Below are positions 33,728 to 47,477 of a stretch of 64,000 bases of DNA, in pieces. Source of the stretch: Catenuloplanes indicus. Lineage in GTDB: Bacteria > Actinomycetota > Actinomycetes > Mycobacteriales > Micromonosporaceae. Each line of letters starts with the position of its first letter. Positions within the stretch are counted from its first letter, which is position 1. Position numbers and translations under genes: made by a program. A model generated the notes under the pieces. The model saw only the letters and a program-made list of their open reading frames with translations. It had not been told where the DNA came from and did no database searches. Where the stretch lies: NCBI RefSeq assembly GCF_030813715.1, contig NZ_JAUSUZ010000001.1:2666001-2730000 (forward strand), given 5' to 3'.

Positions 33728-35192
33728 TCAGACGGACAGCGATTGCGCCGCGGAGCCGACCGGCGCGGGCAGTTCGCCCGGTGCGCCGAGGTAGCTGTGC
33801 ACGGCCGCGGCGGCCGCGCGGCCCTCCGCGATCGCCCACACGATCAGCGACGCGCCGCGGTGCATGTCACCGGCGACGAAGACGCCCTCGCTCGCGGTCT
33901 GCCAGCCGGCGTTCGCGTCGATCGCGCCGCGCGCGTTGCGCTCGATGCCGAACTGTTCCAGCAGCGGCTGCCGCTCGGTGCCCTCGAAACCGATCGCCAG
34001 CAGCACCAGGTCGGCCGGGAGCTCGCGCTCCGAGCCGGGCTTGACGGTCATCACGCGCCGGCCGTCCACCTTGGTCACCTCGACCTCGGCGATCCGGACG
34101 CCCTTGACCTGACCGGTACCGTCGTCGACGAACTCCTGGACCGCGACCGCGAACTCGCGGACGCCGCCCTCCTCGTGCGCCGGGTAGTTGCGCAGCACGT
34201 ACGGCCAGGTCGGCCACGGGTCGCGGATGCCGGCGCGCTTGGCCGGCGGCTCCGGGTAGATGTCCAGCTGGTAGACCGCGGTGGCGCCCTGCCGGTGTGC
34301 GACGCCGAGGCAGTCCGCCGCGGTGTCGCCACCGCCGATGATCACCACGGACTTCCCGGCCGCGTCGATCGGCGTGCTGTCCTGGAGGCCGGCGACCACC
34401 CGGTTGGCCGGGACCAGGTGGTCCATGGCCAGGTGGACGCCCTTGAGCGTCCGGCCCGGCGTCTCCGGGGTGTCGCGGCCGGTGAGCGCGCCGGCCGCGA
34501 GGACGACCGCGTCGTAATCGGCCTTGATGTCGGCCGCGGACAGATCGACACCCACGTTCACCCCGGTGCGGAACACGACGCCCTCTGCCTCCATCTGGGC
34601 CATCCGGCGGTCGATGTGTTCCTTCTCCAGCTTGAAGTCCGGGATGCCGTAGCGCAGCAGGCCACCGATCCGGTCGTCGCGCTCCAGCACGGTCACGTCG
34701 TGCCCGGCGCGAGCCAGCTGCTGCGCCGCGGCCAGACCGGCCGGGCCGGACCCGACCACCGCGACGCGCTTGCCGGACTTCGTGGCCGGGACCTGCGGCG
34801 TCACGTAGCCCTTCTCGAACGCCCGGTTGATGATCTCGACCTCGACCTGCTTGATCGTGACCGGGTCGTCCGCGATGCCGAGCACGCACGCGCCCTCGCA
34901 CGGTGCCGGGCACAGCCGCCCGGTGAACTCCGGGAAGTTGTTCGTGGCGTGCAGCGACTCGATCGCCGAGGCCCAGTTGCCGGTCCGGACCAGGTCGTTC
35001 CAGTCCGGGATCCGGTTGCCGAGCGGGCAGCCCTCGTGGCAGAACGGGATGCCGCAGTCCATGCAGCGGGTGGCCTGCTGCTGGATGAGCTGGTCGCTCG
35101 CCTCCGGGTAGACCTCCCGGTAGTCCATCAGCCGCACCGGCACCGGGCGGCGGGCCGGCAGCTGCCGGCCGTAGCGCAGGAAACCGTTCGGA

Positions 35193-35200
<8 letters not shown>
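33728..35200 (-). CDS. gltD: glutamate synthase (NADPH) small subunit
   Basis: 490 aa; moves electrons from NADPH through FAD to the large subunit for glutamate synthesis. N-terminal iron-sulfur cysteines [14 protein letters not shown] and [12 protein letters not shown] site [24 protein letters not shown] site [14 protein letters not shown], and the closing [18 protein letters not shown]. Start GTG 35200 ([12 protein letters not shown]), which overlaps the gltB stop by 8 nt (GTGCCTGA); an upstream extension lies inside gltB. Operon gltB-gltD. Confidence 0.96.
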
Positions 35201-39803
<4,603 letters not shown>

Positions 39804-39914
39804 CGGGCCTCCTGTCGTCGCTCGCTGGTTGAAGATGTGGGACGACGTCGGCCCTGTGCAGAGTCTCTAGAGTCTACGTGAGTGAACGCCGATTCCCACC
39901 AATACAGATAGATC

Positions 39915-39938
39915 ACACGTCCACGATCTGAGACGTGT
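39915..39938. promoter_or_regulatory. inverted repeat between gltB and the GNAT gene
   Basis: ACACGTC, 10 nt, GACGTGT: perfect 7-bp arms in the divergent promoter region. AGAGTCTCTAGAGTCT at about 39861-39876 is a second short symmetric element nearer gltB. Candidate operator for gltBD or the GNAT gene. Confidence 0.4.
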
Positions 39939-39949
39939 ACGATCCCTCG

Positions 39950-40822
39950 ATGCCTCAGGTCGACGCCGCCCTCTTCGCCCGCCTGGAACGCTTCTACGAC
40001 GGGGTGCCGCGATTCGCCGCGCGGGTCGAAGACTTTGACACATTGGTGCTCTTCATTGGCAGTAGCGACGCGTACCCGCTTTATGCGCGGCCCGCATTGC
40101 GATCGGAAAAAACGCCGTCCGCCGCAGACATTACCGCCGTACGGCAGCGCCAGCGCGACATCGGCGCGCCGGAGGCGTTCGAGTGGGTGCACGAAACCAG
40201 CCCGGATCTGCTGGCCGTGGCCCGGTCCGCCGGGCTGAGCGTGCTGGAGGCACCGCTGATGGTGCTCGACCCGGAAGCGCTGCCGTCCATCACCGATGAC
40301 GAATTCGTTTCGGTGCGGTTAATGGCGCCGGAGGACCCGTCGTTCGCACACGACGTCTCGATCCGCGGCGCGGTCGCGGCGGTCTCCTTCACGCACGCCG
40401 GCACCGCGACCGGCCCGGTCGGTGCCTCCGCGCGGGACGCCGCGCTGACCCCGCTGTCCGCCGGATCACTGGCGCTGCACCGCCGCCGGGCCGCGCAGGG
40501 ACGCGCCGCCTCCGCGCTCGCCGAGGTGAAGAATCCCACTGACCCGGAAGTCAGCGGTGTGGTCGGCAGCGGCATGTTCCAGCGGGAGGGCGACGTCGCC
40601 GAGATCGTCGGCGTCGCCACGCTCCCGGCCGCCCGCCACCGCGGCGTGGCCCGCGCGATCACGGCCACGCTGGCCCGGCACGCCCTCGACTCCGGCGCCG
40701 GCCTGGTCTTCCTGTCCGCCGCGTCGGACGACGTCGCGCGCATGTACGCCCGCCTCGGCTTCCGCCGGGCCGGCACCGCGTGCATCGCCGAACCGGCGGT
40801 CCCGGCACCGCAGGCGCCCTGA
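39950..40822 (+). CDS. GNAT-family N-acetyltransferase
   Basis: 290 aa. The C-terminal part (about 185-280) is a GNAT domain: EIVGVATLPAARHRGVARAITATLARHAL has the acetyl-CoA pyrophosphate loop (R-x-x-G-x-A), followed by GLVFLSAASDDVARMYARLGFRRAGT. The N-terminal 110-180 residues are not recognised and probably form a degenerate or substrate-specific half. Start ATG 39950 (MPQVDAALF); GTG 39935 would fall inside the inverted repeat at 39915-39938. Acceptor substrate unknown. Confidence 0.85.
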   Translation: MPQVDAALFARLERFYDGVPRFAARVEDFDTLVLFIGSSDAYPLYARPALRSEKTPSAADITAVRQRQRDIGAPEAFEWVHETSPDLLAVARSAGLSVLEAPLMVLDPEALPSITDDEFVSVRLMAPEDPSFAHDVSIRGAVAAVSFTHAGTATGPVGASARDAALTPLSAGSLALHRRRAAQGRAASALAEVKNPTDPEVSGVVGSGMFQREGDVAEIVGVATLPAARHRGVARAITATLARHALDSGAGLVFLSAASDDVARMYARLGFRRAGTACIAEPAVPAPQAP

Positions 40823-40994
40823 GGGCGCCGGGCGCATCAAGATCTTGGAACTTCTTCTCCCGCTTCCGGCGTGGTCGCGTTCCGCACGCTCCCGCGGGCA
40901 CCGGTCGTCGCCGGCGCTCCTCCCTGCACGTCAGGGGGCGGTTGAGAAAGACCTCGGGCCCGGAGCGGGGAGAGCACCGCGGTGATCTCGATCT
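40823..40994. other. convergent gap between GNAT and FAD monooxygenase genes
   Basis: 172 bp, mostly copy 4 of the dispersed element; GGGCGCCG/CGGGCGC pieces near 40823 form a weak stem. Confidence 0.5.
40841..40932 (+). repeat. dispersed convergent-gap element, copy 4
   Basis: The fullest copy together with copy 1: TTCTCCCGCTTCCGGCGTGG, TTCCGCACGCTCCCGCGGGC, ACCGGTCGTCGCCGGCGCTC, then CTCCCTGCACGTC. From CTCCCGCTTCC to CGCTCCTCCC it agrees with copy 1 at most positions despite lying 37 kb away. Confidence 0.75.
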
Positions 40995-42197
40995 TCAGTT
41001 CGGCGGTGTCCACTCGCCCGCGGTGGTGGCGAGGCTGCCGAGGAGCCGGGGGGTGATGGTGCCGAGGGCGGCGTCGCGGGCGCGGAGGGCGAGGCGGCCG
41101 CGGGCCTGGATGACCGCGGACATCCGGCGGGTCTGGCGGACGATCGTGGCGGTGCGGGGGCGGCGGGCGCGGCTGTACTGCTCGATGGCGGTGGTGAGCG
41201 TGCGGCCCGGCACCGCGTCGGCCAGCACGGAGCGGAGCGTGGCCGCGTCCTCGAACGCTAGGCAGGCACCCTGGCCGAGGTGGTGCGGCATCGCGTGTGC
41301 GGCGTCGCCGAGGAGGACCACGCCGCCGGGGCCGGAGCCGAAACCGTACTGCCGGGGCAGAGGGCGCAGCTCGCGCACCTCCTGCTGGATCAGGTCCTCG
41401 GGCTCGGTGGCGGCGAGCAGCTCGCCGATCGGCGCGTGCCAGTCGGCCAGCCAGCGGCGCAGCAGCTGCAGCTGGACCGCGGGTGACTCCGGGCGGGGTG
41501 CGCCGGCCGCGGTGGCGACCCAGTAGATGCCGCCGCGGCTGGAGCCACCGGCCGAGCCGCGTTCGCCGAGCGAGACCGCCACGAACCGGTAGCCGGCGCC
41601 GAGCGTCTCGCCGTTCGGTGACATGTCGTCGGGCAGGCGGGGTGCGCGGTACCACGGGATGACCGCGCGCCAGGCGGCGCAGCCGGAGCTGACCACGGTC
41701 GCCTCCGGCGCCAGGTGCTTGCGGAGCACGCTGTCGATGCCGTCGGCGGCCACGATCAGGTCGGCCTCGTAGCGCTGCCGGCCATGGCCGACCGACGGCC
41801 GGTCGCCGGTGTGCAGCCGGACCGTCTCGACCGGTACGCCGGTGCGGATCTCCACGCCGTCGCCGAGCCCGGCGATCAGCGCGTCGTGCAGGTCCTCGCG
41901 GTGCACCACGACCGGCGGCTGCGTGTCCGGCCCGGGCTGGCGCGGCTGGACGAGCCACTGCCCGTCCGGCCGGCGCACCCCGCGGTCACGCAGCGGCGTG
42001 GCGATCGCGTGCAGGCCGTCGCCCAGGCCGAGCGAGCGCAGCGCACGCACGCCGTTCGGCCAGAGGATCAGCGCGGCCCGGTCCACCGGGACGCGATCAC
42101 CCCGTTCCAGGACGGTGACCTGCCAGCCGGACCTCGCGAGGGCGCCCGCCGCGGCGAGACCGCCGATCCCCGCACCCACCACGATCGCCGTGCGCAT
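40995..42197 (-). CDS. FAD-dependent monooxygenase (PHBH-type)
   Basis: 400-aa class A flavoprotein monooxygenase. Rossmann motif VVGAGIGGLAAAGALARSG, the DG motif (ADLIVAADGIDSVLRK) and the GD motif GDAAHAMPHHLGQGACLAFEDA bind FAD and NADPH. No membrane segment or fused domain. Resembles salicylate-hydroxylase-like enzymes that hydroxylate aromatic or polyketide substrates; the substrate is unknown. ATG 42197 lies 8 nt after GGAGG; GTG 42206 overlaps that site. 42 bp downstream of lgt in the same direction, possibly co-transcribed. Confidence 0.9.
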   Translation of the reverse strand: MRTAIVVGAGIGGLAAAGALARSGWQVTVLERGDRVPVDRAALILWPNGVRALRSLGLGDGLHAIATPLRDRGVRRPDGQWLVQPRQPGPDTQPPVVVHREDLHDALIAGLGDGVEIRTGVPVETVRLHTGDRPSVGHGRQRYEADLIVAADGIDSVLRKHLAPEATVVSSGCAAWRAVIPWYRAPRLPDDMSPNGETLGAGYRFVAVSLGERGSAGGSSRGGIYWVATAAGAPRPESPAVQLQLLRRWLADWHAPIGELLAATEPEDLIQQEVRELRPLPRQYGFGSGPGGVVLLGDAAHAMPHHLGQGACLAFEDAATLRSVLADAVPGRTLTTAIEQYSRARRPRTATIVRQTRRMSAVIQARGRLALRARDAALGTITPRLLGSLATTAGEWTPPN

Positions 42198-42221
42198 CAC
42201 AGGCACCTCCGCAGCACTGCC

Positions 42222-43280
42222 TTACTTCTTGTCGTCGCCGCCGGGCGCGGCCGGTGCCGCGTCGGCGTCGCTGGCCTGCTCCGCTTCCGGTGCCGGCGTG
42301 GTGGCCTCGGGGACGGCACCGGTCTCCCGGTACGCCGTGAACTGCTCCTCGGTCACCACGTGGTAGCTGGACGGCATGACCTGCTTGGCCGGCTTGCCGT
42401 CGGCGGGCTCGTCACCGGCGGGCGTCGCGGTCTCCGGCAGCACCGGGATCAGGAACTCGCGCGGGCCGCGGGCCCGGAGGAAGTAGATCAGCGCGCCGGC
42501 GAACACGACCACCGAGGTGAACACGTTGAGCCGGATGCCGAAGAACGCGTTCGCCGGGTCGGTGCGCATGATCTCGATCCAGAAGCGGCCGAGCGTGTAG
42601 CCCATCGCGTACAGCGCGAACGCCCGGCCGCGGCCGAACTTGAACTTCCGGTCCAGCGCGAGCACCACGCCCGCGACGCCGAGGTTCCAGATCAGCTCGT
42701 ACAGGAACGTCGGGTGGTAGAGGCCGGGCTCCAGGATCGGGTTGCCGTCGCCGTCGAGCAGCGCGCGGCCGGGGTTCTCGTCGTCCATCTTGTGGATCTC
42801 AAGCCCCCAGGGCAGCGTGGTCAGGCCGCCGTAGAGCTCGTTGTTCCACCAGTTGCCGAGCCGGCCGACCGCCTGTGCCACCGGCAGGCCGGGTGCGAGC
42901 GCGTCCGCCAGGACGGTCAGCGGGATGCCGTACTGCCGGCAGGCGAACCAGGCGCCGAACGCACCGCCGAGGATGGCGCCCCAGATGCCGAGGCCGCCCT
43001 CCCACACGTAGAGCGCCCGGATCGGTTCGCCGCCCTCGCCGAAATACGCCTGCGGGGACGTGATGACGTGGTAGATGCGGGCACCGATGATGCCGGCCGG
43101 CACCGCCCAGACCGCGATGTCCAGCGTCACCCACGGCGCGGCGCCACGGCGGCGCAGACGGTACTCCGTGATGAGCACGGCGGCGACGATGCCGGCGACG
43201 ATGCAGAGAGCGTATGCCCGGACGGGAAAGCCCGCGACGTGCCAGACCGCGACGCTGGGGCTCGGGATAGCGGAAATCAC
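42222..43280 (-). CDS. lgt: prolipoprotein diacylglyceryl transferase
   Basis: Transfers diacylglycerol from phosphatidylglycerol to the lipobox Cys of prolipoproteins such as the two binding proteins in this window. 352 aa, seven helices, signature AQAVGRLGNWWNNELYG and the catalytic-region GARIYHVITS, FLYELIWNL. A C-terminal cytoplasmic tail of about 75 residues (Ala/Glu/Pro-rich) is an actinobacterial extension. GTG 43280. Downstream of trpA on the same strand, as in Mycobacterium. Confidence 0.95.
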   Translation of the reverse strand: MISAIPSPSVAVWHVAGFPVRAYALCIVAGIVAAVLITEYRLRRRGAAPWVTLDIAVWAVPAGIIGARIYHVITSPQAYFGEGGEPIRALYVWEGGLGIWGAILGGAFGAWFACRQYGIPLTVLADALAPGLPVAQAVGRLGNWWNNELYGGLTTLPWGLEIHKMDDENPGRALLDGDGNPILEPGLYHPTFLYELIWNLGVAGVVLALDRKFKFGRGRAFALYAMGYTLGRFWIEIMRTDPANAFFGIRLNVFTSVVVFAGALIYFLRARGPREFLIPVLPETATPAGDEPADGKPAKQVMPSSYHVVTEEQFTAYRETGAVPEATTPAPEAEQASDADAAPAAPGGDDKK

Positions 43281-43338
43281 GGTTCCACACGCTACCGGTG
43301 ACCGATCGCTCCGCGTAGCCCCGGGCTATGCCAAGAGC

Positions 43339-43388
43339 AAGATCAAAGTCACCGGTGGGTACGCGTACCCACCGGTGACTTTGATCTT
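43339..43388 (-). terminator. 50-bp perfect palindrome after trpA
   Basis: Arms of 25 nt beginning AAGATCAAAGTCACCGGTGG are exactly self-complementary around the centre GTACGCGTAC. It touches the last base of the trpA stop codon and separates trpCBA from lgt. On the minus strand the distal arm ends in CTTTGATCTT, giving an A/T-flanked GC stem. Best read as a terminator, and unusually long and perfect. Confidence 0.8.
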
Positions 43389-44191
43389 CAGCGTTTGACG
43401 GACCGGGCGCCCTTCGCCAGGTCGGCACCCAGCTCGCGCAGCGCGGCCAGGCCGGTCTCGCGGTCCGGCGCCTCCAGCACGCGGCGGATGAGCGCGCTGC
43501 CCACGATGACCGCGTCCGCGTACTCGCCGACCTCGGCCGCCTGGGCGCCGTCTCGCACGCCGAGGCCGACGCCGACCGGGATCTCCGGGTCGATCGCCCG
43601 GATGCGCGCGACCAGGTCCGGTGCCTCCGAGGAGACCGTGTCGCGGGCGCCGGTGACGCCCATCAGCGCGGTCGCGTAGACCCAGCCGCGGCAGGCCTTC
43701 AGCGTCATCGCGATCCGTGCGTCGGTCGACGACGGCGAGACCAGGAACGTGCGGTCCAGCCGGTGCGCGTCGGAGGCGGCCAGCCACTCGTCCGCCTCGT
43801 CCGGGATCAGGTCCGGCGTGATCATGCCGGTCGCACCGGCCGCGGACAGGTCGCGGGCGAACGCGTCCACGCCGTACCGCTCGACCGGGTTCCAGTAGGT
43901 CATCAGGACCACCGTGGCACCGGTCCGCGCGACTGCCTCAATGATCTTGAAGGTGTCCTTGCTCCGAACGCCGTTCGCCAGCGCGATGTCGCTGGCCCGC
44001 TGAATGACCGGGCCGTCCATCACCGGATCGGAGTAGGGCAGCTCGACCTCGATCACGTCGATGCCGGACTCGACCATCGCGACCATCGACGCGATGCTCT
44101 CGTCCACCGTGGGGAACCCGGCCGGCATGCAGCCGACGATCAGCGGCCGGCCCTCGGCCCGCGCCTTGTCGAACGCGCCGCTGAGGCTCAC
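43388..44191 (-). CDS. trpA: tryptophan synthase alpha subunit
   Basis: Cleaves indole-3-glycerol phosphate to indole and glyceraldehyde-3-phosphate. 267-aa TIM barrel. Catalytic Glu and Asp in [15 protein letters not shown], phosphate-binding GVGLGVRDG and SALIRRV. GTG 44191 overlaps the trpB stop (GTGA). Last gene of trpCBA. Confidence 0.97.
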   Translation of the reverse strand: MSLSGAFDKARAEGRPLIVGCMPAGFPTVDESIASMVAMVESGIDVIEVELPYSDPVMDGPVIQRASDIALANGVRSKDTFKIIEAVARTGATVVLMTYWNPVERYGVDAFARDLSAAGATGMITPDLIPDEADEWLAASDAHRLDRTFLVSPSSTDARIAMTLKACRGWVYATALMGVTGARDTVSSEAPDLVARIRAIDPEIPVGVGLGVRDGAQAAEVGEYADAVIVGSALIRRVLEAPDRETGLAALRELGADLAKGARSVKR

Positions 44192-45429
44192 AGGTTCTCC
44201 TCCGGGACGATCGTCTCGTGCTGGTCCAGGATGCCGAAGTACGCCCCCGCGGTGTGCACGTCCTTGTCGCCGCGCCCGGACAGGTTGACGATCACGACCG
44301 GCTCGCGGCCGAGCTCCTCGCGCAACGCCGGGATCACCTTCGCGGCACCGGCCAGCGCGTGCGCGCTCTCGATCGCCGGGATGATCCCCTCGGTACGGCA
44401 GAGCAGCTGGAACGCGTCCATCGCCTCCCGGTCGGTGACCGGCGTGTAGGACGCGCGCCCGGTGTCGTGCAGCCAGGAGTGCTCCGGGCCGACGCCCGGG
44501 TAGTCCAGGCCGGCCGAGATCGAGTGCGACTCGACGGTCTGCCCGTCCTCGTCCTGCAGGATGTAGGTGCGCGCGCCGTGCAGCACACCGGCGGTGCCAC
44601 CGGTGATCGACGCCGCATGCCGCCCGGTCTCCACGCCGTCGCCGCCGGCCTCGAAGCCGTACAGCCGGACAGAGGAGTCCGGCACGAACGCGTGGAAGAT
44701 GCCGATCGCGTTCGACCCACCGCCGACGCACGCGGCGACCGCGTCCGGCAGCGCGCCGGTCAGCTCCAGGCACTGCGCGCGCGCCTCGACGCCGATCCCG
44801 CCGACGAAGTCGCGGACCAGCTCCGGGAACGGCGCCGGGCCGGCCGCGGTGCCGAGCAGGTAGTGCGTGGTCTGCACGCTGGCGACCCAGTCGCGCAGCG
44901 CCTCGTTGAGCGCGTCCTTGAGCGTGCGCGAGCCGTTCGTGACCGGCACGACGGTGGCGCCGAGCATGCGCATGCGGGCCACGTTCAGCGCCTGCCGCTC
45001 GGTGTCGACCTCGCCCATGTAGACCACGCACTCGAGGTCGAGCAGCGCGGCCGCGGTGGCCGAGGCGACGCCGTGCTGGCCGGCCCCGGTCTCCGCGATG
45101 ACCCGCCGCTTGCCCATCCGCTTCGCGAGCAGCGCCTGGCCGAGCACGTTGCGCACCTTGTGCGCGCCGGTGTGGTTCAGGTCCTCGCGCTTGAGCAGGA
45201 TGCGCGCGCCGAGCCGTTCGGACAGCCGCCGCGCGGAGTAGAGCAGTGACGGCGTGCCCGCGTAGTCGCGCAGCAAGCCGCCGAACTCCGCCTGGAACGC
45301 CGGGTCGGTCCTCGCGGACCGGTACGCCGCGTCCAGCTCGTCCAGGGCCGCGATCAGCGCCTCCGGCACGAACCGGCCGCCGAAGCGACCGAAGTGGCCG
45401 GCGAGGTCGGGCAGGGCCGGGGCGGTCAT
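44188..45429 (-). CDS. trpB: tryptophan synthase beta subunit
   Basis: PLP enzyme joining indole and serine to tryptophan. 413 aa. PLP Lys in HTGAHKVRN, phosphate-binding [23 protein letters not shown], and the closing SGRGDKD. ATG 45429 overlaps the trpC stop (ATGA); GTGA joins it to trpA. Confidence 0.97.
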   Translation of the reverse strand: MTAPALPDLAGHFGRFGGRFVPEALIAALDELDAAYRSARTDPAFQAEFGGLLRDYAGTPSLLYSARRLSERLGARILLKREDLNHTGAHKVRNVLGQALLAKRMGKRRVIAETGAGQHGVASATAAALLDLECVVYMGEVDTERQALNVARMRMLGATVVPVTNGSRTLKDALNEALRDWVASVQTTHYLLGTAAGPAPFPELVRDFVGGIGVEARAQCLELTGALPDAVAACVGGGSNAIGIFHAFVPDSSVRLYGFEAGGDGVETGRHAASITGGTAGVLHGARTYILQDEDGQTVESHSISAGLDYPGVGPEHSWLHDTGRASYTPVTDREAMDAFQLLCRTEGIIPAIESAHALAGAAKVIPALREELGREPVVIVNLSGRGDKDVHTAGAYFGILDQHETIVPEENL

Positions 45430-46271
45430 CGGGCCGGCCTCGGCGTCGCCGGGTGGTTGCCGGCGTTGACCAGCGCGGCCACCGCGTCCCGCGGGCTGCT
45501 CTGGGTCACCAGACCCTCGCCGACCAGCACCGCGTCGGCACCGGCGGACGCGTACCGGATCAGGTCGTGCGGGCCGCGCACGCCCGACTCGGCGATCTTG
45601 ACCACCTCGTTCGGCAGGCCGGGCGCGATCCGCTCGAACACGGTCCGGTCGACCTCGAGCGTGCGCAGATTGCGCGCGTTCACGCCGATCACCTTCGCGC
45701 CGGCTTCCAGCGCGCGGTCCGTCTCGTCCTCGTCGTGCACCTCGACCAGCGCGGTCATGCCCAGCGACTCGATCCGCTCCAGCAGACCGACCAGTGCGTT
45801 CTGCTCCAGCGCCGCGACGATCAGCAGCACCAGGTCGGCACCGTGCGCGCGCGCCTCGTGCACCTGGTAGCTGGAGACCACGAAGTCCTTGCGCAGGATC
45901 GGCACGTCCACGGCCGCGCGCACGGAGTCGAGATCGGCCAGCGAGCCGCCGAACCAGCGGCCCTCGGTCAGCACGCTGATCACCCGCGCGCCGCCCGCCG
46001 CGTAGTCGCTCGCCAGCACCGCCGGGTCGGGGATCTCCGCGAGCGGTCCCTTCGACGGGGACGCGCGCTTGACCTCGGCGATCACGCCGACGCCGGGCTT
46101 GCGCAGCGCGGCGTACGCGTCGATCGGCGGCGCCGCCTCGGCGCACATCTCTCTCAGACGCTCCAGCGGTACCTGCTGCTGACGGGTCTCGACGTCCTCG
46201 CGCACACCGGCCAGGATCTCGTCGAGCACGCTGCCGCCGCTGTTGTTCGCATTACCATGCTCAGCTGTCAC
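45426..46271 (-). CDS. trpC: indole-3-glycerol phosphate synthase
   Basis: Converts carboxyphenylamino-deoxyribulose phosphate to indole-3-glycerol phosphate. 281 aa. Conserved [45 protein letters not shown] and AESGV. GTG 46271 has GGGAG 8 nt upstream; a longer frame to 46355 has no ribosome site. Starts the trpCBA operon, apart from trpE. Confidence 0.96.
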   Translation of the reverse strand: MTAEHGNANNSGGSVLDEILAGVREDVETRQQQVPLERLREMCAEAAPPIDAYAALRKPGVGVIAEVKRASPSKGPLAEIPDPAVLASDYAAGGARVISVLTEGRWFGGSLADLDSVRAAVDVPILRKDFVVSSYQVHEARAHGADLVLLIVAALEQNALVGLLERIESLGMTALVEVHDEDETDRALEAGAKVIGVNARNLRTLEVDRTVFERIAPGLPNEVVKIAESGVRGPHDLIRYASAGADAVLVGEGLVTQSSPRDAVAALVNAGNHPATPRPAR

Positions 46272-46608
46272 CAAGGACTCCCCTCTCCGGGTGTCATGGG
46301 CCGATGCTAGGTCTCCCCGCACCGCAGGCCATGTCCGGGGTATGGCGCGCCTCACCGTATGGGCTCCGGCATAATGCCGGACCGGTCGTGAGTGCCGGGT
46401 GACCGTCGGTGTCCGGTTTCCGCCCCGGCACCGGATTCACCAGCATCGTCGTCGCCTCGCGCGCAGCCGATGATCACTTTGCGTGAGGTGGACCGTTAGC
46501 CCTACGGTCATTGACCGGAAACACACCTCGGGCAGCATGGGAGCCGGGCACACTTGTCCCGGGCGTCCGGGCGCCCGCCAGCCGAGACCGCACCGTGTGG
46601 GGTGACCG
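46272..46608. promoter_or_regulatory. divergent promoter region of trpCBA and the small protein
   Basis: 337 bp with no gene. Contains a 17-bp dyad TCCGGCATAATGCCGGA (46365-46381), perfect 8-bp arms around one base, about 95 bp upstream of trpC, suitable as an operator. No leader peptide with Trp codons and no attenuator pair was found. Repeated TATGGCGC/CGTATGGGC segments flank the dyad. Confidence 0.5.
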
Positions 46609-46830
46609 ATGACTTCCGAACGCGCCAACGGACTCGTCCACATGACGCGCACCGTCTGCTCCGTCGCCGCCGACCTCGCACAGAACGTGGAGCGGGCGGT
46701 CGTCGGGCCGGCCCGGGTGCGCACCGCGAGCGGTAACGCCTGGGAGGCGGTCTGCGCCGACCGTGACCGGGCCCGCCAGCGCGACGAGATGCGCCGCCGG
46801 CTCGCCGCGCTCACCGCGTCCCGCGGTTGA
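46609..46830 (+). CDS. 73-aa hypothetical protein beside trpC
   Basis: Short gene with strong coding signal: nearly every codon ends in G or C, and the product (MTSERANGLVHMTRTVCSVA at the N-terminus, RDRARQRDEMRRRLAALTAS at the C-terminus) is a charged alpha-helical protein without signal or membrane segment. Basic C-terminal helix. Not recognised. Divergent from trpC and convergent with the Trp membrane protein, so it sits inside the trp locus. ATG 46609; a weak GGGG site lies upstream. Function unknown. Confidence 0.65.
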   Translation: MTSERANGLVHMTRTVCSVAADLAQNVERAVVGPARVRTASGNAWEAVCADRDRARQRDEMRRRLAALTASRG

Positions 46831-46843
46831 CCGGCCTTTCCAG

Positions 46844-46893
46844 AATCAGCGCGAGTACGCCAATCAGCGCGGGTACGCCGTACCCGCGCTGAT
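46844..46893. terminator. tandem 18-bp repeat and hairpin at a convergent junction
   Basis: AATCAGCGCGAGTACGCC (46844-46861) and AATCAGCGCGGGTACGCC (46862-46879) are head-to-tail. The second overlaps a perfect 14-bp hairpin, ATCAGCGCGGGTAC / GTACCCGCGCTGAT (46863-46893, 3-nt loop), so the junction of the two convergent genes can fold from either strand. Likely a bidirectional terminator formed or spread by duplication. Confidence 0.7.
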
Positions 46894-46895
46894 CC

Positions 46896-47477
46896 TCAGT
46901 CCGTCGGGTCCTCGCCCCGGTCCAGCGCATCCCACGCCTGGCGGGTGCCACGCGGGGCGTTGACCGCCGGCGCCCGCTCCGCCGCGGCGACGGCCGGGCG
47001 CTCGTAGCGTGCGCCGAGCGACGGCCAGTCCGCGCCGCGGGCCGCGGCCCAGGCACCGGCCACCGCCACCGCGGCGCCGCCGAGCAGCGTCAGCGCCGGC
47101 CAGAGACCCGCGCCCAGCTCGGTCGCCGCACCGGCCCCGATCGCCACGCCCATTGCGGCCAGCAGGCCGCCGATCGCGCGCCGGACCAGCGCGCGCGTGG
47201 CGATCAGCGCGCCCGCGCCGGCCAGCGACACCACCGCCAGCGGCGACAGCCAGACCAGCAGGTCCGAGCCGGTACGTTCGGTGCGCAGCGGCGGCAGCGG
47301 GGCCGCCCGGCCGGTCACCTCGACCAGCCACACGCGCGACACCGCGTAGAGCGCCAGACCCGCACCGGCCGCGCAGAGCAGCAGCGCGAGCGTGAACGCG
47401 CGCCGGCCGGTGGTGCCGGGCGCGGTCACCTCGGGCGCGGTCGCCTCGGGCACGTCGGCCTCGGCGTCGCCCGTCAC
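46896..47477 (-). CDS. Trp biosynthesis-associated membrane protein
   Basis: 193 aa, about four hydrophobic helices ([81 protein letters not shown]) with a conserved-type WPSLGARY segment after the last helix. Matches the family named from its position beside trpE in actinobacteria (TIGR02234; Rv1610 neighbourhood); its role in tryptophan synthesis is not established. GTG 47477 overlaps the trpE stop (GTGA). Confidence 0.9.
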   Translation of the reverse strand: MTGDAEADVPEATAPEVTAPGTTGRRAFTLALLLCAAGAGLALYAVSRVWLVEVTGRAAPLPPLRTERTGSDLLVWLSPLAVVSLAGAGALIATRALVRRAIGGLLAAMGVAIGAGAATELGAGLWPALTLLGGAAVAVAGAWAAARGADWPSLGARYERPAVAAAERAPAVNAPRGTRQAWDALDRGEDPTD

